DNA of 18,450 bases, taken from assembly GCA_040381555.1 (NCBI GenBank), contig JBEIHC010000054.1, positions 1 through 18,450 of the forward strand. Direction: 5' to 3'. Source of the stretch: CANHCC01 sp040381555 (lineage in GTDB: Bacteria > Bacteroidota > Bacteroidia > J057 > RFSG01). Made by a program: the position numbers and the translations under genes. Numbering within the stretch: the stretch's first letter is position 1; every line of letters begins with the position of its first letter. The notes under the pieces were generated by a model. It saw nothing but the letters and a program-made list of their open reading frames with translations, was not told the DNA's origin and ran no database searches. Of the stretch, positions 1 through 6,729 are shown one piece after another.

Positions 1-564
1 ACGCGGATTGGGGATACCACTTACAGAAGAAGTAGCAAAATGTCGAGTAGAAATCACTACTTTATTGCTATCGAGAAACTCAAGAGGCATCCCTTCGATT
101 TTGCGACTTACCTCATTGTAGAGAAAGCCCATGGCGAAATGCCCTGAGGGAATTTTAACCGGAATTTCGACAGTAATAAGGGAATCGGAATAGAGCAAAT
201 CGGTTTCTACCCGAATCATAGGGGTAATAGGATTAAAATTGGGGCCGAGTTTGTGACTGCTAACGGGAGCATAGGCAACTGAGAAAGACTTACTGCCAGA
301 AAAGGCTGTAGGCGGCACCATGAACTTCATGCCATTCAGAATGGTATCTTGAGAATCCTGAATGAGCAGGACTGAATTGCTACTTAAACCAGAAGTTGAA
401 GCTACTTCAACAAAGGAACCGGTTTCAATTAGGGGGATTGAACTGCTCCCACCACCTGCCGCTGGAGGAATATCAGTTGAATGTTTCTTTCGGCATCCAT
501 CGAAGAAAACTGCACTGGAAGCAAGCAGGGTGATAACAAGGATTGAGTGGAGAAAAGCCTTCAT
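1..564 (-). CDS. Lipoprotein of unknown function, N-terminal part (cut by window edge)
   Basis: The frame opens at ATG 564 and reads 188 codons without a stop to the window edge, so the C-terminus is missing. Residues 1-24 form a lipoprotein-type signal: a basic start (MKAFLH), a hydrophobic stretch and a Cys at residue 24 in the context FFDGC, a relaxed lipobox. A short Ser/Gly/Pro-rich linker follows (GGGSSS). The rest looks like a beta-rich extracytoplasmic domain with alternating hydrophobic residues and no motif I recognise. It is expected to be anchored to a membrane facing the periplasm or outside. A weak -7-like box (TATCATTG, one mismatch to TAnnTTTG) lies on the minus strand at 617-610. 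I do not recognise a family. Coding status is well supported by the long open frame, the lipobox and the codon pattern; function is unknown. Confidence 0.75.
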   Translation of the reverse strand, partial: MKAFLHSILVITLLASSAVFFDGCRKKHSTDIPPAAGGGSSSIPLIETGSFVEVASTSGLSSNSVLLIQDSQDTILNGMKFMVPPTAFSGSKSFSVAYAPVSSHKLGPNFNPITPMIRVETDLLYSDSLITVEIPVKIPSGHFAMGFLYNEVSRKIEGMPLEFLDSNKVVISTRHFATSSVSGIPNPR

Positions 565-670
565 AATATTGGAATTTTTATGCAAGGTGCAGCCTACAAG
601 AATGAATGTCAATGATAAAAGTCATTAATACAGAATTCATTCAATAAAATTAAAATTGCTTACTATTTGG

Positions 671-702
671 GGTTGGGAGTCAACCTTGGTTGGGTGTCAA
701 CC
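671..702. repeat. Tandem pair of 15-bp mini-hairpins, 17-bp period
   Basis: Two units stand in tandem at 671-685 and 688-702. Each is a small hairpin, GGTTG-GGAGT-CAACC and GGTTG-GGTGT-CAACC, with perfect 5-bp arms and a 5-nt loop. The units differ at one loop base. The reverse complement reads GGTTGACACCCAACC, close to the unit at 15492 (GGTTAACACCAAACC). The site lies between the cold-shock gene terminator and the lipoprotein start. No T-tract follows either unit, so these are not ordinary terminators. Confidence 0.8.
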
Positions 703-720
703 CAAGATCGACTGAGAAGT

Positions 721-768
721 ACAAAAAAAATCAGGGCATCTAAAAGTTTGAACTTTCGGATGCCCTGA
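721..768 (-). terminator. Rho-independent terminator of the cold-shock gene
   Basis: TCAGGGCATC (731-740) pairs perfectly with GATGCCCTGA (759-768). An inner stem AAAGT/ACTTT extends the hairpin. Read on the minus strand the stem is followed by eight consecutive T (complement of 723-730). It lies about 95 bp past the stop of the minus-strand cold-shock gene, its obvious client. Confidence 0.9.
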
Positions 769-862
769 AGGACTTTAATAATGATTTTATGTATTAATGG
801 GAAAACCCTTAGAATCGCAATAAAACCTGATTTAAAGTGCCGAGGAGTGTGAGGTTGTTGAA

Positions 863-1057
863 TTAACGAACAACTTCTACATTGACTGCATTGAGGCCTT
901 TTTTGCCATTCTGCACTTCAAATTTCACGCGGTCGTTTTCACGAACTTCGTCAATTAAGCCTGACTGGTGTACGAATACATCAGCACCGCCGTTTTCAGG
1001 AGTGATGAAACCAAACCCTTTGGTGTTGTTGAAGAATTTTACTGTTCCTTGTTGCAT
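863..1057 (-). CDS. Cold-shock domain protein, CspA family
   Basis: A 64-residue single cold-shock domain, the usual length for this family. It carries the two RNA-binding signatures: RNP1 as KGFGFI (residues 13-18) and RNP2 as DVFVH (26-30). The start MQQGTVKFFN has Phe where E. coli CspA has Trp (VKWFN), a variant common in Bacteroidota. Such proteins bind single-stranded RNA and DNA in the cytoplasm and melt RNA secondary structure; whether this one is cold-induced cannot be told. The gene has its own -7 box (1103-1096) and a strong terminator (721-768), so it is probably a monocistronic unit separate from the upstream cyanophycin synthetase on the same strand. The family call is certain; the paralog letter is not. 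Confidence 0.96.
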   Translation of the reverse strand: MQQGTVKFFNNTKGFGFITPENGGADVFVHQSGLIDEVRENDRVKFEVQNGKKGLNAVNVEVVR

Positions 1058-1095
1058 TGTGTTAAAAATAGAAATGAATTGATTTAAAAACTTGT

Positions 1096-1103
1096 CAAAG
1101 ATA
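1096..1103 (-). promoter_or_regulatory. -7 box of the cold-shock gene
   Basis: The minus strand reads TATCTTTG, a perfect match to the Bacteroidota -7 consensus TAnnTTTG. It is 38 bp upstream of the ATG, giving a predicted leader of about 30-35 nt. I could not find a clear TTG -33 element at the usual spacing. Confidence 0.6.
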
Positions 1104-1182
1104 CGAAATAGTTAGATTACTGTTACTGATTTTTGAAAATAATTTGAGCAATAAACCTTAAATTCTCTTCTTTTCCCGAAAA

Positions 1183-3816
1183 TCAATTTTCTAAAGTTGA
1201 ATCGTGCTCTAATTCCTTCTCCAAATAGTGCTGCACAATCTCAATGGCATTGGTTACTACATCACTGAGAGCTACAATAAAACTACCCTCTTTGGCATGG
1301 GTGAGTGCGTGTTTTATGGCCTCGGTCTCTTTGGGAATGATTTCATAAGCAGGATTGCGACCAGAGGCCTGAATTCCTTCTAATAAAAGATTCACTATCT
1401 CCTGTTCTGTCCTACCGCGTAAATATTTTTCCTGGCGGATAATGATATGATCAAACATACGGGCAGCAATGGTGGCGCAATCGCGAATGTCCTGATCGCG
1501 ACGATCCCCAACGCCGGCTATGATCCCAACTTTAAAAGGTGACTCAACATGCTGCATAAATTCCTCTATCGCCAGATATCCTGCAACATTATGGGCAAAA
1601 TCAACCATGATTTTAAACTGCCTGAAATTAAAAATATTCATCCTTCCAGGAGTTTGAGCGGCCCCCGGTATGAAGGTAGTTAAGGCGATTTTGATATCCT
1701 CAGTTTTAAATCCATGCAGATAGGAAGCTAAAGTTGCCGCCAGGGTATTGGCAATCATAAAGCGAGCCTTTCCTCCCATAGTGATGGGTACCAAAGTGGC
1801 ACGCTCAACCCGAATTTTCCAGTCTCCCTTACGAATGGTAATGAACCCATTTTCATACACTGCTGCTACCCCTCCCTTGCGACAATGGTCTAAGATATTT
1901 TGATTGTCTTCATTCATACTGAACAAAGCCACCTTACATTCCAAGTCTTCAGCTATTTTCATGCATTGCACATCCTCCGCATTCAAGATAACCCAACCGT
2001 CCTTCTTGACACTTCGCACCACAACCGATTTAACTCTGGCAAGATCTTCTAAAGTATGGATATCATTAATACCGAGATGATCTTCTTGAATATTGGTGAT
2101 AATTCCGATATCACAGCGACTAAAGCCCAAACCAGATCTTAATATCCCCCCTCGGGCAGTTTCCAGAACAGCGAATTCTACGGTAGGGTCTTTCAGAATA
2201 TACTCAGCGCTAATGGGGCCGGTAGTATCGCCTTTCTCCAACATGTGATTTTGAACATAAATCCCATCCGAAGTAGTGTATCCTACTTTAAAACCATTGT
2301 ATTTGACAATATGAGCCAATAAACGCGTGGTCGTTGTTTTTCCGTTGGTACCAGTAACCGCAATAATCGGAATTCGGCTAGGCTTTCCTGGGGGATACAA
2401 CATATCAATGACTGGGGCTGCGACATTTCGGGGCAGTCCTTCAGAGGGGGCTAGATGCATTCTGAATCCCGGCGCTGCATTCACTTCGAGCACTACCCCA
2501 CCCGATTCTTTTAAAGGCTGAGTAAGGTTGGGTGCCATGATGTCAATACCACAAACATCTAATCCGATAACACGAGCAATGCGCTCTGCCAGAAAGATAT
2601 TTTCTGGATGCATCATGTCGGTTACATCTATGGAAGTACCGCCAGTACTGAGGTTGGCAGTAGATTTCAAGTAAACGATTTGTCCTGCTGAGGGAACCGA
2701 TTCGAGTGAGAGATTATTTTTTTGCAGTAAATCCAGGGTATCTCTATCTACAGTGATTTCGGTTAGTACATTTTCATGCCCATAGCCTCTTCTGGGATTC
2801 GTGTTTTCGATATCAATCAATTCTTGTAGGGTACTTTTCCCATTTCCCTGAACATGGGCAGGTACTCGTTGAGCAGCTGCTACGATTTTATTATCGATTA
2901 CTAAAATCCTAAAATCATACCCGGTAATAAATTTCTCTACTATTACCCGGCGGCTGTATTTTTGAGCATGCTCGAGTCCACTAAGGGCATCGGCCTTGGT
3001 ATTCACATTGATAGAAGCTCCTTTGCCATGATTTCCATCGAGGGGCTTGATAACAATTGGGAATCCGATTTTCTGAATGGTGGCATCCAGATCTTCTTCG
3101 TCCACACAAATAGAACCCTGAGCTACGGGAATGCTGGCTTCAGCAAGCATTCGTTTTGTTTCTTCTTTATTGCAAGCGATATCCACTGCAATATTGGAAG
3201 TCTTACAGGTAATAGTAGCTTGAAAGCGCATTTGGTTGATTCCATAACCTAACTGAACCAGAGAATTTCTTCCGAGGCGAATCCAAGGAATGTCTCTTGC
3301 GACGGCTTCATCCACAATGCTCCCTGTACTGGGACCGAGGCGAACCTCTTCCCGAATTTCACGCATTTTCTGAATATCTGCCTGAAGGTCATAGAATTCA
3401 CCTGAAATTAAAGCCTCAGCAATTCGAACGGCTGATTCCGCAGCGAACAATCCTACCTTTTCCTCAATATAACTAAATACTACATGATACACCCCAGGCG
3501 TTTGGGTTTCTCGGGTTCTGCCAAAACCAGTATCCATGCCGGCAAGCGTCTGGGTTTCAAGGGCGATATGCTCAATCACATGCCCCATCCAGGTACCCTG
3601 ATCGACTCGTAGGAAAAATCCTCCCCTCACTTCTTCAGAACAGCGATGGTCGATCATGCTAGGGAACATATGCTCCAAACGCTCCCTAAACCCGGGAATC
3701 ATATTGGTTGGCTTTTGCTCCATCTCTTCCAGATCGAGCTTCATCTGGATTAATTTTTTTCTTTTTACGCTCCAAATATTGGGGCCTTTAAGTGCCTGAA
3801 TGCTGATGACTTTCAC
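1183..3816 (-). CDS. cphA: Cyanophycin synthetase
   Basis: Makes cyanophycin, a poly-Asp backbone with Arg on the side chains, using ATP; a cytoplasmic nitrogen/carbon store. At 877 residues it matches the family (about 870-915). Order of parts: N domain (about 1-160) opening MKVISIQALKGPNIWSVKRK, with an HVIEH motif at 79-83; ATP-grasp domain (about 210-475) with the glycine-rich KPLDGNHGKGA loop (257-267) and EVNAAPG (444-450), expected to add Asp; Mur-ligase-like domain with P-loop GTNGKTTT (489-496) and a C-terminal lobe from about 720, expected to add Arg. The start is GTG (3816-3814), chosen because translation from it gives the conserved family N-terminus; the next Met (25) would cut into the N domain. 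It is divergent from cyanophycinase across a 121-bp gap. All three domains look intact, so I expect an active enzyme. Confidence 0.95.
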   Translation of the reverse strand: MKVISIQALKGPNIWSVKRKKLIQMKLDLEEMEQKPTNMIPGFRERLEHMFPSMIDHRCSEEVRGGFFLRVDQGTWMGHVIEHIALETQTLAGMDTGFGRTRETQTPGVYHVVFSYIEEKVGLFAAESAVRIAEALISGEFYDLQADIQKMREIREEVRLGPSTGSIVDEAVARDIPWIRLGRNSLVQLGYGINQMRFQATITCKTSNIAVDIACNKEETKRMLAEASIPVAQGSICVDEEDLDATIQKIGFPIVIKPLDGNHGKGASINVNTKADALSGLEHAQKYSRRVIVEKFITGYDFRILVIDNKIVAAAQRVPAHVQGNGKSTLQELIDIENTNPRRGYGHENVLTEITVDRDTLDLLQKNNLSLESVPSAGQIVYLKSTANLSTGGTSIDVTDMMHPENIFLAERIARVIGLDVCGIDIMAPNLTQPLKESGGVVLEVNAAPGFRMHLAPSEGLPRNVAAPVIDMLYPPGKPSRIPIIAVTGTNGKTTTTRLLAHIVKYNGFKVGYTTSDGIYVQNHMLEKGDTTGPISAEYILKDPTVEFAVLETARGGILRSGLGFSRCDIGIITNIQEDHLGINDIHTLEDLARVKSVVVRSVKKDGWVILNAEDVQCMKIAEDLECKVALFSMNEDNQNILDHCRKGGVAAVYENGFITIRKGDWKIRVERATLVPITMGGKARFMIANTLAATLASYLHGFKTEDIKIALTTFIPGAAQTPGRMNIFNFRQFKIMVDFAHNVAGYLAIEEFMQHVESPFKVGIIAGVGDRRDQDIRDCATIAARMFDHIIIRQEKYLRGRTEQEIVNLLLEGIQASGRNPAYEIIPKETEAIKHALTHAKEGSFIVALSDVVTNAIEIVQHYLEKELEHDSTLEN

Positions 3817-3885
3817 TGGATAGTTTTGTTGTACTCTCGAAAATTACCAAAATAAAGACAATTTTCAAGAGTTTTTATCCAACAC

Positions 3886-3933
3886 TTGGGGAATAAAAGG
3901 CAGAATACCCTACAATTGAATTGTGTAATTTCG
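3886..3933 (+). promoter_or_regulatory. Putative promoter/operator in the cphA-cphB divergent region
   Basis: The 121-bp gap between cphA and cphB contains TTG (3886-3888) and, 22 nt on, TACAATTG (3911-3918), one mismatch from the TAnnTTTG consensus. A perfect 13-bp inverted repeat, ACAATT-G-AATTGT (3912-3924), overlaps that box and could be an operator. A second -7-like box, TAATTTCG (3926-3933), ends 4 nt before the cphB ATG and would give a leaderless transcript. The sequence alone cannot tell which box is used. No convincing cphA promoter is visible on the other strand. Confidence 0.4.
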
Positions 3934-3937
3934 TCGA

Positions 3938-4816
3938 ATGAATCCTACAGGAAAGCTAGTTATCATCGGGGGGGCTGTGGCCAAAGGTAGTTTTACCGAG
4001 CAGAATTTCGACGAGAAAGTAGAAAAGAATTTAAACTTTTTCGAAACAGGAATCCTCAAAAGAATTCTTACTGAATCAAAACTTAAAAATGATTCCAGAA
4101 TAGAAATCATCACTACCGCTTCCAAAATCCCCAGAGAAGTTGGGCCAGAATATGCCAAAGCCTATACTTATTTAGGCGCTACCAATGTGGGTGTCATGCA
4201 CATTGAAAAAAGAGAGCAAACCGACCTACCCGAAAACTTAGAACGCCTAGAAGCCGCCGATGTAGTCATGTTCACAGGAGGAGATCAACTCCGACTTACC
4301 TCAATCCTCGGAGGTACCGCCTTTCATGATATTCTCCTACGCAAATATCAGGAAGAAGAATTCATTTATGCTGGTACATCTGCAGGTGCCGCAGCGGCTT
4401 CCAACAATATGATCTATCAGGGTTCTAGTCATGAGGCGCTCTGTAAAGGGGAAGTAAAAATCACTTCAGGATTAGGCCTCATTGATGATGTTATTATTGA
4501 TACCCATTTTGTGCAAAGAGGCAGAATTGGCCGATTATTTCAAGCAGTAGTCAGCAACCCCAAAATATTAGGCGTAGGACTGGGAGAAGATACCGGTTTG
4601 TTGATAACAAAAGGAAAAACCATGGAAGCCATCGGTTCCGGACTGGTCATTCTAGTAGATGGGAGACATGTGAAAGACACCAACCTCACTGAAGTAGAAC
4701 TAGGCCAACCTATCTCGATTAAAAACCTCGTGGTACATGTGATGAGTATGTATGATTTATATAATCTACATACCCACACCATGAGCATTCACAGTAGTTT
4801 ACAAACATACGAATGA
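3938..4816 (+). CDS. cphB: Cyanophycinase (peptidase family S51)
   Basis: Hydrolyses cyanophycin to beta-Asp-Arg dipeptides. The 292-residue protein has the family signatures in order: an N-terminal LVIIGGA strand (7-13), MFTGGDQLRLTSILGGT (111-127), the nucleophile elbow GTSAGA with Ser148 (146-151), DTHFVQRGRIGRL with His190 (188-200), and GLGEDTG with Glu217 (214-220). These give the Ser-His-Glu triad known for cyanobacterial CphB, so it should be active. No signal peptide is present, so it acts in the cytoplasm on the cell's own granules rather than as a secreted scavenging enzyme. It is divergent from cphA and overlaps the next gene by 4 bp (ATGA), suggesting translational coupling. The start at 3938 puts the first strand of the fold right at the N-terminus, as in relatives. 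Confidence 0.94.
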   Translation: MNPTGKLVIIGGAVAKGSFTEQNFDEKVEKNLNFFETGILKRILTESKLKNDSRIEIITTASKIPREVGPEYAKAYTYLGATNVGVMHIEKREQTDLPENLERLEAADVVMFTGGDQLRLTSILGGTAFHDILLRKYQEEEFIYAGTSAGAAAASNNMIYQGSSHEALCKGEVKITSGLGLIDDVIIDTHFVQRGRIGRLFQAVVSNPKILGVGLGEDTGLLITKGKTMEAIGSGLVILVDGRHVKDTNLTEVELGQPISIKNLVVHVMSMYDLYNLHTHTMSIHSSLQTYE

Positions 4817-5658
4817 CAAGAATCATCCTTCATGGGGGATTTTTTACTGAATCCCATACCGATCCTGAGACCAAAAAAGCGAAGCAGGATGCCCTTTCCA
4901 GAATTGTGCAAGAAGGCTATCTCTATTTGCAATCGCATTCCGCAAGTGAAACCGTTGTCAAGGTGGTTGAATTATTAGAAGATGATGTTCTGTTTAATGC
5001 CGGCACAGGTTCTCAGATACAGGCAGATGGCAAGGTGCGTATGAGTGCCGCTATTATGAATGGGCAAACGAGAAAATTCTATGGCGTGCTGAATATTGAA
5101 GAGGTTAAAAATCCAGTTCGCGTAGCTGAAAAACTTTCCTCCGTTGAAGATAGAGTATTGGGCGGGGAAATGGCTACCCATTTTGCCAGACAAAATGGAT
5201 TTCCAGCATTTGAAGTAAGGACCCCTCAAAGAATATCCGAATATCAGGCTAAACTAAAGGCCAAAGGAATGGGAACGGTTGGGTGTGTCGCCTTAGATTC
5301 ATCTGGAAATATAGCGGCCTCCACATCTACTGGAGGAAAGGGATTTGAAATACCCGGGCGAATTTCTGATTCGGGAACCGTAGCCGGAAATTATGCTACG
5401 CCTCACTGTGGAGTCAGTTGTACCGGGGTTGGAGAAGATATCGTGAGTGTTGCCCTGGCAGCCAGCATAGCCACCCGGGTAGCAGATGGAATGAATTTGC
5501 AAGAAGCATTTAACAAATCTTTTAACGAGTTAGGGGAAATAGAGGGCTTTGCCGGAGCCATCGCTATTGACCGAGCCGGAAACATGTTTCATCAAGATTC
5601 CCACCCTTCCATGGTATTTGCAGCTTATGATGGGGAATCTCTTACTGTATTTAATTAA
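4813..5658 (+). CDS. Isoaspartyl peptidase / L-asparaginase-like Ntn hydrolase
   Basis: A 281-residue member of the plant-type asparaginase family (IaaA/EcAIII-like). Such enzymes are made as a precursor that cleaves itself before a Thr, which becomes the nucleophile; here this is Thr155 in GMGTVGCVALD, giving alpha and beta chains of about 154 and 127 residues. Other family marks are LHGG near the N-terminus (6-9), LFNAGTGS (60-67), STSTGGK with PGRISDS (170-187) and the beta-chain GVGEDI (205-210). It overlaps cyanophycinase by 4 bp, so its likely job is to split beta-Asp-Arg into Asp and Arg, the last step of cyanophycin use. The normally Asp-rich MDASIMDG-like stretch reads MSAAIMNG (77-84), and HGGAG reads HGGFF, so substrate choice may differ from the E. 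coli enzyme. The family is sure; the exact substrate is inferred from context. Confidence 0.9.
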   Translation: MTRIILHGGFFTESHTDPETKKAKQDALSRIVQEGYLYLQSHSASETVVKVVELLEDDVLFNAGTGSQIQADGKVRMSAAIMNGQTRKFYGVLNIEEVKNPVRVAEKLSSVEDRVLGGEMATHFARQNGFPAFEVRTPQRISEYQAKLKAKGMGTVGCVALDSSGNIAASTSTGGKGFEIPGRISDSGTVAGNYATPHCGVSCTGVGEDIVSVALAASIATRVADGMNLQEAFNKSFNELGEIEGFAGAIAIDRAGNMFHQDSHPSMVFAAYDGESLTVFN

Positions 5659-5664
5659 CCTACT

Positions 5665-6279
5665 ATGGCCTATAAACCCAATGATCATTATGCCCAAAAG
5701 GCCAGGAAAGAACATTTTGCTGCCCGTTCTGTTTATAAATTAGAAGAGATTGATAAGCGATTTAAATTAATTCGGCAAGGAGATACGATGATAGACCTGG
5801 GCTGTTCTCCTGGATCTTGGTCGCAGTATGCCTCTCAAAGGATTGGGGGAAAAGGGCGTATTCTGGGCATTGATTTAAGCCAGATGAAGATTGACTTATC
5901 CAATGCGGTATTTATCAAGGGCAATATCCTAGAGACCGACATGTCTGCTTTGTTAATAGAGCATGGAATGCCTGAGAAGGTGGATGCAGTGATTTCCGAT
6001 ATGGCACCCAAAACAACCGGGGTGAAATTTACGGATCAATGTCGGTCACTGGAATTATGTGAGATGGCTTTGATGGTTGCACGAAAGCATTTAAAACCTG
6101 GGGGATATTTTGTTTGCAAGATATTTGATGGTCCGGATGTACAGCATTTCCGGGCGGATTTAAAGAAATCATTTAAGAAAATAGAGATGCTCAAACCGGA
6201 GAGCACACGGAAAGAGAGCAAAGAATTCTTTTTTATCGGGCTTGAGTTTCAGGCACCTGCCCCAATTGCAGTAGAATAA
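5665..6279 (+). CDS. rlmE: 23S rRNA (uridine-2'-O)-methyltransferase RlmE (FtsJ/RrmJ)
   Basis: Methylates the 2'-OH of a uridine in the 23S rRNA A-loop (U2552 in E. coli) late in 50S assembly, using S-adenosylmethionine. Its 204 residues match the family (E. coli 209). Visible features are ARSVYKL with Lys25, the SAM-binding motif I DLGCSPGSWSQ (44-54), ISDMAP with Asp112, FVCKIFDG with Lys152, and KEFFFIG with Glu187; these supply the K-D-K-E catalytic set. The gene begins 6 bp after the isoaspartyl peptidase stop, so it is probably read through from the cyanophycin degradation operon; no separate promoter is seen. It is a housekeeping gene, so its place in that transcript is more likely an accident of gene order than a functional link. 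The start at 5665 gives the usual short lysine-rich N-terminus. Confidence 0.96.
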   Translation: MAYKPNDHYAQKARKEHFAARSVYKLEEIDKRFKLIRQGDTMIDLGCSPGSWSQYASQRIGGKGRILGIDLSQMKIDLSNAVFIKGNILETDMSALLIEHGMPEKVDAVISDMAPKTTGVKFTDQCRSLELCEMALMVARKHLKPGGYFVCKIFDGPDVQHFRADLKKSFKKIEMLKPESTRKESKEFFFIGLEFQAPAPIAVE

Positions 6280-6290
6280 TATTGTAGGAC

Positions 6291-6320
6291 TTGAATGAGC
6301 GGGATTTTTTTGTACTTTTG
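6291..6320 (+). promoter_or_regulatory. Promoter of the SRP RNA gene
   Basis: A -33 TTG (6291-6293), a 19-nt spacer and a perfect -7 box TACTTTTG (6313-6320) fit the Bacteroidota housekeeping consensus. The predicted start, about 5 nt past the box, coincides with the first bases of the SRP RNA terminal helix at 6325. This is the best promoter in the window. Confidence 0.88.
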
Positions 6321-6324
6321 TAGT

Positions 6325-6414
6325 GGCAAGTCATTAAGACCAGATCCCTGCCAACTCCGCCAGGTCCGGAAGGAAGCAACGGCCGCAGGTTGATCGGTGC
6401 TATAGTGGCTTGCC
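6325..6414 (+). ncRNA. ffs: 4.5S-type signal recognition particle RNA
   Basis: RNA component of the signal recognition particle; with Ffh it targets membrane and secreted proteins to the translocon. The diagnostic apical hairpin is present, with GGTCCGGAAGGAAGCAAC (6363-6380), holding the GGAA tetraloop and the asymmetric and symmetric internal loops that bind the Ffh M domain. The ends pair as GGCAAG (6325-6330) with CTTGCC (6409-6414), closing a rod of about 90 nt, the short bacterial form without an Alu domain. A consensus promoter stands directly upstream and a U-tract downstream. Exact ends may differ by a few bases. Confidence 0.96.
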
Positions 6415-6428
6415 ATTTTTTATTTTTT
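6409..6428 (+). terminator. U-tract terminator of the SRP RNA
   Basis: The 3' strand of the SRP RNA closing helix (6409-6414) runs into two T6 tracts (6416-6421 and 6423-6428) separated by one A. The RNA's own terminal stem plus the U-tract should stop transcription. Confidence 0.7.
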
Positions 6429-6512
6429 GTCGGGATGGGAGATCGAGGGGAAAAAGAGATTCCTACTCGCGCAAGGCCTCCCCTATTTTATAATTTTTTA
6501 TATCTTTCGTGT

Positions 6513-6605
6513 ATGTACTCACGGGTAGAAATCGAACGGAAGCTAAAAGAGATAAAACCGGAACTTGAGGATAAATATCATGTTTGTCTGCTCCCCAAAA
6601 AATAG
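6513..6605 (+). pseudogene. Truncated start of a nucleotidyltransferase (MNT-type) gene
   Basis: A 30-codon frame from ATG 6513 to TAG 6605. Residues 5-24 (VEIERKLKEIKPELEDKYHV) resemble the N-terminal helix of small minimal nucleotidyltransferases (the MNT partner of HEPN toxins), where LKxLKPxLxxKYxV is normally followed by a GLFGS(Y/F)ARG catalytic strand. Here the frame ends six residues after KYHV (CLLPKK) and no GS-x10-DxD core follows in any frame before 6672. The likeness is recalled from the family, not searched. A -7-like box (TATCTTTC, 6501-6508) lies 4 nt before the ATG. I read this as a remnant left by deletion of the rest of a toxin-antitoxin-type gene. It could also be a chance small frame. 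Confidence 0.42.
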
Positions 6606-6641
6606 AACTGTTTTTAAATCGACAAAAATTCCAACCTTTCA

Positions 6642-6672
6642 GGTTTACCCTAACCCCCCGTTTACCCTAAAC
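6642..6672. repeat. Tandem pair of TTTACCCTAA mini-hairpin units, 17-bp period
   Basis: TTTACCCTAA occurs at 6644-6653 and 6661-6670. With flanks, the first unit reads GGTT-TACCCT-AACC (6642-6655) and the second GTTTA-CCC-TAAAC (6660-6672), both self-complementary. The pair sits between the nucleotidyltransferase remnant and the terminator of the M43 protease gene. A close relative lies at 16746-16770. Confidence 0.75.
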
Positions 6673-6706
6673 AAAAAGCCCGGACAGAATTGTATTCTAT
6701 CCGGGC
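6673..6706 (-). terminator. Rho-independent terminator of the small M43 protease gene
   Basis: GCCCGGA (6678-6684) pairs with TCCGGGC (6700-6706). An inner AGAAT/ATTCT stem around a TGT loop follows after one mismatch. On the minus strand the stem is followed by TTTTT (complement of 6673-6677). It lies 23 bp past the protease stop codon. Confidence 0.88.
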
Positions 6707-6729
6707 CATATATTGTTAATTGAATACCC

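Noticed and set aside
362..628. Plus-strand 88-codon frame opposite the partial lipoprotein
   Set aside because: The minus strand holds a longer open frame with a lipobox, so this is its shadow.
6390..6605. Longer 71-codon frame starting inside the SRP RNA
   Set aside because: Its first part is the 3' end of the SRP RNA and its U-tract terminator; only the last 30 codons look protein-like.
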